Below are positions 59,965 to 64,000 of a stretch of DNA of 64,000 bases, piece by piece. The stretch comes from Pseudoroseicyclus tamaricis (GTDB lineage: Bacteria; Pseudomonadota; Alphaproteobacteria; Rhodobacterales; Rhodobacteraceae). Within the stretch, counting starts at the first letter, position 1, and each line of letters starts with the position of its first letter. Position numbers and translations under genes: made by a program. The notes beneath the pieces were generated by a model. It worked only from the letters and a program-made list of their open reading frames with translations, did no database searches and had not been told where the DNA came from. The stretch lies in assembly GCF_012070395.1 (NCBI RefSeq), contig NZ_JAAFYS010000002.1, positions 372,001 through 436,000 of the forward strand. Reading direction: 5' to 3'.

Positions 59965-62091
59965 CTAGCGGTTGGGGATGGCCCCCCGGAGCAGCCCGAG
60001 GATCTTGCGCGCCGCCTCGGGGATGTTCGTCCCCGGCCCGAAGATCGCCTGCACCCCCGCTTCGCGCAGAAACGCGTGATCCTGGCTCGGGATCACCCCG
60101 CCGCAGACGACGATCACGTTCTCGGCCCCCAGCGCCCGCAGCGCCGACACCATCTGCGGCGCCAGCGTCTTGTGGCCCGCCGCGAGGGAGGAGATGCCGA
60201 CGACCTGCACACCGGCCTCCACCGCCGCGCGCGCCGCCTCCTCCGGCGTCTGGAAGAGCGGGCCCATGGCGACGTCGAAGCCGATGTCCCCGAAAGCGGA
60301 GGCGATGACCTTCGCCCCCCGGTCGTGCCCGTCCTGCCCCATCTTGACGACCATCAGCTTCGGCGGACCGCCGGCCTCCGCCGCATGGGCGGCGAGATCG
60401 GCCTTGAGGGCCGCGAAGCTCTCGTCCCCCTCCCAGGCGCCGCCGTAGACGCCGGAGAGCACCGCCGGCGTCGCATCGTGGCGACCGAAGACGTCCTCCA
60501 TCGCCGCGCTGACCTCGCCGACCGTGGCCCGCGCCCGCATCGCCTCCACCGCTGCCTCCAGCAGGTTGCCGCCCTCCGCCGCCCGGCGTGAGAGCTCGGA
60601 CAGCGCCGCGTCCACCGCCGCGTCGTCGCGGCTGGCACGCAGCTCCTCGAGGCGGGAGACCTGCCCGGCGCGGACGGCGGCAGTGTCGACGTCGAGCAGC
60701 TCGATGGGCGCCTCTTCGTCCAGCCGGTACTTGTTGACGCCGACGATCACCGTCTCCCCCCGGTCGACCAGTGCCTGCCGCTCGGCGGCCGCCGCCTCGA
60801 TCCGGGCCTTGGGCATGCCCTCGGCCACCGCCTCGGTCATGCCGCCCATCGCCTCCACCTCCTCCATCAGCGCCCAGGCCTTGTCGGCCAGCTCGGCGGT
60901 GAGGCTCTCGACATAGTAGGAGCCGGCGAGCGGGTCGGCGACCTTCGTCACCCCCGTCTCCTCCTGCAGGATTAGCTGGGTATTGCGGGCGATGCGCGCC
61001 GCGTGATCCGACGGCAGGGCCATCGCCTCGTCCAGCGCGTTGGTGTGGAGCGATTGCGTGCCGCCGAGGACGGCGGAGAGCGCCTCGTAGGCGGTGCGGA
61101 CGACGTTGTTGTAGGGGTCCTGCTCCTGCAGGGAGACGCCGGAGGTCTGGCAGTGGGTGCGCAGCATGGAGGAGCGAGGGTCCTTCGGGGCGAACTCCGC
61201 CATGACCCGGTGCCAGAGCTGGCGGGCGGCGCGGAGCTTCGCCGCCTCCATGAAGAAGTTCATGCCGATGGCGAAGAAGAAGCTGAGGCGCGGTGCGAAG
61301 GCATCGACATCCATCCCCCGCGCGAGCGCGGCGCGCACGTATTCGCGCCCGTCGGCCAGGGTGAAGGCCAGCTCCTGCACGAGCGTCGCCCCCGCCTCCT
61401 GCATGTGGTAGCCGGAGATGGAGACGGAGTTGAAGCGCGGCATCTCTTTCGCCGTATATTCAATGATATCCGCGACAATCCTCATGCTGGGCTCGGGCGG
61501 ATAGATATAGGTGTTCCGCACCATGAACTCTTTCAGGATATCGTTCTGGATGGTCCCCGACAGCTGCGCCAGGGCAACCCCCTGCTCCTCGCCCGCGACG
61601 ATGAAGCCGGCGAGCACGGGGATGACGGCGCCGTTCATCGTCATGGAGACGGAGATCTTCTCCAGCGGGATGCCGTCGAAGAGGATCTTCATGTCCTCCA
61701 CGCTGTCGATGGCCACGCCCGCCATGCCGACATCGCCCTCGACGCGCGGGTGGTCGCTGTCATAACCCCGGTGGGTGGCGAGGTCGAAGGCGACGGAGAC
61801 ACCCTGCTGCCCGGCGGCGAGGGCGCGGCGGTAGAAGGCATTGCTCTCTTGCGCGGTGGAGAAGCCGGCATATTGCCGGATCGTCCAGGGCCGGCCGGCA
61901 TACATCGTGGTGCGCGGGCCGCGGATATAGGGCGGCTCGCCGGGGGTGGAGGAGAGGTCGAGGCCGGAGACATCCTCCGCCGTGTAGAGCGGGCGGATGT
62001 CGATGCCCTCGATCGTGTGCCAGGTTAGGTCATCGGGGATGCGGCCCTTCAGCTCTTGCTCGGCGCGGGCGCGCCAGTCGGCCTTGCTCAT
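59965..62091 (-). CDS. Methylmalonyl-CoA mutase
   Basis: B12-dependent isomerisation of methylmalonyl-CoA to succinyl-CoA, last step of propionyl-CoA use and of the ethylmalonyl-CoA route. The 708 residues combine the substrate barrel ([20 protein letters not shown] near 66, [17 protein letters not shown] near 190) and the C-terminal cobalamin domain with [11 protein letters not shown] near 590 (the B12 histidine). One chain contains both, as in bacterial large subunit or ScpA. Start at 62091 has AGGAGA upstream. Confidence 0.96.
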   Translation of the reverse strand: MSKADWRARAEQELKGRIPDDLTWHTIEGIDIRPLYTAEDVSGLDLSSTPGEPPYIRGPRTTMYAGRPWTIRQYAGFSTAQESNAFYRRALAAGQQGVSVAFDLATHRGYDSDHPRVEGDVGMAGVAIDSVEDMKILFDGIPLEKISVSMTMNGAVIPVLAGFIVAGEEQGVALAQLSGTIQNDILKEFMVRNTYIYPPEPSMRIVADIIEYTAKEMPRFNSVSISGYHMQEAGATLVQELAFTLADGREYVRAALARGMDVDAFAPRLSFFFAIGMNFFMEAAKLRAARQLWHRVMAEFAPKDPRSSMLRTHCQTSGVSLQEQDPYNNVVRTAYEALSAVLGGTQSLHTNALDEAMALPSDHAARIARNTQLILQEETGVTKVADPLAGSYYVESLTAELADKAWALMEEVEAMGGMTEAVAEGMPKARIEAAAAERQALVDRGETVIVGVNKYRLDEEAPIELLDVDTAAVRAGQVSRLEELRASRDDAAVDAALSELSRRAAEGGNLLEAAVEAMRARATVGEVSAAMEDVFGRHDATPAVLSGVYGGAWEGDESFAALKADLAAHAAEAGGPPKLMVVKMGQDGHDRGAKVIASAFGDIGFDVAMGPLFQTPEEAARAAVEAGVQVVGISSLAAGHKTLAPQMVSALRALGAENVIVVCGGVIPSQDHAFLREAGVQAIFGPGTNIPEAARKILGLLRGAIPNR

Positions 62092-62933
62092 GCGGGGTCT
62101 CCTCCTTGGCCGGTTTGTGCACCGCCTCCCGGGGCCGGGCAATCCTCCGGCCGCTCGACGAAGCGGACGCGGGCCTCCGCCCCGCCGCGCAGCCAGGAGA
62201 GGTCGGCCTCGTCGACGGCGCGGAGCAAGGCGGCCTGATCCGGGGTGAACCGGGCCTCCTGCGCCGCGCCGGCATTGTGGACGGCGCCGTCCCCTGCCCC
62301 CAGCGCGCCCGCCGCCTCCGGCACCAGCAGGCGGAGCTGGTCGGCGGGGCTGGCGGCGAAGGGCTCGGAGGGCCAGACGGTGATCGCGGCACCCGGGAGA
62401 GCCGTCGCCGCCTCGCCGATGACATGCCGCCAGCCCCGGCGGGAGGCGGCGATGGCGGCGAGCACCTTGGCCTCCGGCGGAGCCGTCACGTTGCGGGCGA
62501 CGAGGCTCGCGATGGCGGAGGCCCAGTAACTCTCCAGCGGCCGGATCGCGAGGCCGAGCGACAGGGGAGCCCCCTCCAGCGCCGGGGCGAGGCGGGACAG
62601 CCAGGCGGTGACGTCGGGATAGAGGCTGCGGGTGCGCAGGTTGGCGCGCATGGTGCCGGGCAGGTTCTCCTCGCTGATCAGCAGGCATGTCCGGCCGGCT
62701 GCCTCCAGGCGCGCCCGCTCCGCCCGGATCGCCTCGGTGGCCCGGGCCGCGGCCGCGGGTTCGGCATCGCGCGGGTGCCCGTCGAGGCCGGAGAGCCAGC
62801 CGCCGCGGCGGAGTTCGGCCGGCGTCCAGACCTCCAGCCCCGCCTCGGCGAGGGGCGCCCTGCTGGCCGCCAGGGCGCGCTGGAAGGTGGTGGTGCCGGT
62901 GCGGTGCGCCCCCAGATGCAGGACGATCTTCAT
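62088..62933 (-). CDS. Sulfotransferase-like P-loop protein
   Basis: A 281-residue protein opening with [17 protein letters not shown] (near 5-21), a phosphosulfate-type loop like that of bacterial sulfotransferase-family proteins; SEENLPGTM near 97 and [14 protein letters not shown] near 142 follow. Acceptor unknown. Its stop overlaps the methylmalonyl-CoA mutase start (ATGA), so they are in one operon despite no obvious chemical link. Confidence 0.75.
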   Translation of the reverse strand: MKIVLHLGAHRTGTTTFQRALAASRAPLAEAGLEVWTPAELRRGGWLSGLDGHPRDAEPAAAARATEAIRAERARLEAAGRTCLLISEENLPGTMRANLRTRSLYPDVTAWLSRLAPALEGAPLSLGLAIRPLESYWASAIASLVARNVTAPPEAKVLAAIAASRRGWRHVIGEAATALPGAAITVWPSEPFAASPADQLRLLVPEAAGALGAGDGAVHNAGAAQEARFTPDQAALLRAVDEADLSWLRGGAEARVRFVERPEDCPAPGGGAQTGQGGDPA

Positions 62934-62995
62934 GCCCGCTCCCCTCCTGTCCCGGCGGCGTCGCAGTGGCGGCGCGGCGGCCCGCTGCTCTCAGC

Positions 62996-63017
62996 CCGAT
63001 AAATTTCTGTCTATCGG
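62996..63017. promoter_or_regulatory. Inverted repeat between divergent genes
   Basis: CCGATA (62996-63001) and TATCGG (63012-63017) enclose an AT-rich 10-nt centre in the 132-bp gap between the sulfotransferase-like gene and the DUF4174 gene. Possible operator or promoter element; position is the only support. Confidence 0.35.
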
Positions 63018-63065
63018 CACGTGCCTGCCCTTCGCAAGCGGCAGGCCGCCGACTATATCTTGAGC

Positions 63066-63584
63066 ATGAAAGCCGCGCTCACCCCCATCTGCGCCGCCCT
63101 TCTCGCGCTCGTGCCGCTCGGCACCCTCGCGCAGGAGGCCCCCCTCGCCGAGGATCTGACGCAGGCCGCGGCGGCGACGCCCGAGAATGTGCTGGAGCTC
63201 TGGCGCGCGGACCCGACGCGCATCTTCTCCGGCGCGGAGGTGGACGTCGAGGCGCTGCAATACATCGCCCGCCCGCTCGTCGTCTTCGCCGACAGCCCCT
63301 TCGATCCGAACTTCGCCCAGCAGATGGAGCTGATCGAGGATGGCTGGAACGATCTCGTCCCCCGCGACGTGATGGTCATCACCGACACGGACCCGGCCGC
63401 GCGCACTCCCCTGAGGGAGATCTTCCGCCCCCGCGGCTTCGTGATGATCCTCGTCGGCAAGGACGGCCGCATCGCGCAGCGCAAGCCGTCGCCCTGGGCG
63501 ACGCGAGAGATGTCCCACGCCATCGACAAGCTGCCCCTGCGCCAGCAGGAGATCCGCGAGACGGGAACGCTCGGCGGGCGGTGA
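63066..63584 (+). CDS. Secreted DUF4174 protein
   Basis: A 172-residue protein with a signal peptide ([22 protein letters not shown]). The mature part has [22 protein letters not shown] and [22 protein letters not shown], the DUF4174 pattern, a thioredoxin-like fold without the CxxC pair. Function unknown. The start at 63066 is chosen for the signal peptide; a GTG at 63021 in frame would add 15 residues. Confidence 0.83.
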   Translation: MKAALTPICAALLALVPLGTLAQEAPLAEDLTQAAAATPENVLELWRADPTRIFSGAEVDVEALQYIARPLVVFADSPFDPNFAQQMELIEDGWNDLVPRDVMVITDTDPAARTPLREIFRPRGFVMILVGKDGRIAQRKPSPWATREMSHAIDKLPLRQQEIRETGTLGGR

Positions 63585-63610
63585 ACGGGAGGCTCAGAGG
63601 CTAGGCGCCC

Positions 63611-64000
63611 CTACTCGAATTCCATGATCACTTCGTCCACCGCAAGGCTCTCGCCCACGGCGGCGTTGACCTGCGTCACGATCCCCCGGCGCTCGGCGCG
63701 CAGGATATTCTCCATCTTCATCGCCTCGACGGTGCAGAGCGCCTGCCCCTCCTCAACATTGTCGCCGGCGGCGACATTGAGGGAAACGAGCAGGCCCGGC
63801 ATCGGGCAGAGGAGCAGCTTGGAGGTGTCGGGCGGCAGCTTCTGAGGCATCAGGGCGGCGAGCTCGGCCTGGCGGGGAGTCATCACCCGCACCGAGAGGT
63901 CCGCGCCACGCGTGCGCAGGCGGAAGCCGAGGGGCCGGGGCTCGACCTGCACCACCATCGGCTCCCCCGCCACGTCCAGCCGCGCCAGCCGCTGGCCGGG
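63611..64000 (-). CDS. pccA: Propionyl-CoA carboxylase alpha subunit, C-terminal part
   Basis: Only the last 129 codons lie in the window; the start is beyond base 64000. They hold the biotinyl domain with the biotin lysine in VEAMKMENIL and the preceding CPMPGLLVSLNVAAGD, ending VDEVIMEFE. The enzyme carboxylates propionyl-CoA to methylmalonyl-CoA, feeding the mutase encoded at 59965-62091 on the same strand, though the divergent DUF4174 gene lies between. Confidence 0.92.
   Translation of the reverse strand, partial: PGQRLARLDVAGEPMVVQVEPRPLGFRLRTRGADLSVRVMTPRQAELAALMPQKLPPDTSKLLLCPMPGLLVSLNVAAGDNVEEGQALCTVEAMKMENILRAERRGIVTQVNAAVGESLAVDEVIMEFE

Overview
This is a very GC-rich chromosomal segment of an alphaproteobacterium, most likely order Rhodobacterales (Roseobacter/Rhodobacter group). 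Indications are a B12-dependent ribonucleotide reductase (nrdJ) with NrdR-type boxes, a suf operon headed by an IscR without the usual cysteine triad and carrying an Irr-type box upstream, the order radA-cvpA-purF, a double cold-shock-domain protein, and TRAP transport genes. No phage, plasmid, integrase, IS transposase, rRNA or CRISPR array is visible. Two tRNA genes (Pro-TGG, Arg-CCG) are present. The window opens inside glgA and closes inside pccA.

Layout. 1-5.1 kb: glycogen metabolism (glgA-glgX-pgm), then a BrnT/BrnA toxin-antitoxin pair. 5.6-16.3 kb: corA and two divergent operons that together look like a CoA-dependent hydroxycinnamate pathway. The left arm carries an aryl-CoA ligase, an SDR dehydrogenase and an acyl-CoA dehydrogenase. 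The right arm carries a crotonase, a MarR regulator, an amidohydrolase-type beta-ketoacyl-CoA hydrolase and a complete TRAP transporter. 16.7-21.1 kb: alanine racemase, an Mla-type lipid ABC permease and ATPase with an AT-richer ORFan wedged between them, a sulfotransferase-like gene and a PqiA-like membrane gene. 21.5-26.8 kb: radA, cvpA, purF and two small membrane or pilus-type proteins. 27-31.2 kb: nrdJ with a small downstream gene. 31.5-35.4 kb: tRNA-Pro, DUF192 gene, double-CSD csp, pdxH, fabI, lysE-type exporter, gpt. 35.7-40.5 kb: a DUF1028-RidA-flavoprotein operon, and gcdH with a CoA-transferase. 40.7-50.1 kb: membrane dipeptidase, tRNA-Arg, and the ten-gene suf operon (iscR, cysteine desulfurase, sufB, ORFan, ybjQ, sufC, sufD, two Yip1-like genes, sufS). 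50.3-56.5 kb: hydrolase, small genes, icd, SMR transporter, ppx, an MDR oxidoreductase. 56.6-64 kb: a secreted protein, an EEP phosphatase/nuclease, a TerB-DnaJ protein, GNAT and VOC genes, methylmalonyl-CoA mutase with a sulfotransferase-like gene, a DUF4174 gene and the end of pccA (propionyl-CoA to succinyl-CoA route).

Genes are packed in operons with many 1-4 nt stop/start overlaps. The non-coding space is dominated by repeats: a ~150-bp element with terminal inverted repeats (five copies, two subfamilies), a 23-bp palindrome that twice supplies a gene's stop codon, a CTCGGGGGG/GC-hairpin family including a 120-bp tandem duplication, and a pair of adjacent perfect 22-bp palindromes. The most unusual items are the TIR element family, two AT-richer ORFans fitted by overlapping codons into conserved operons, the cysteine-poor IscR with the Irr box, and the hydroxycinnamate cluster.
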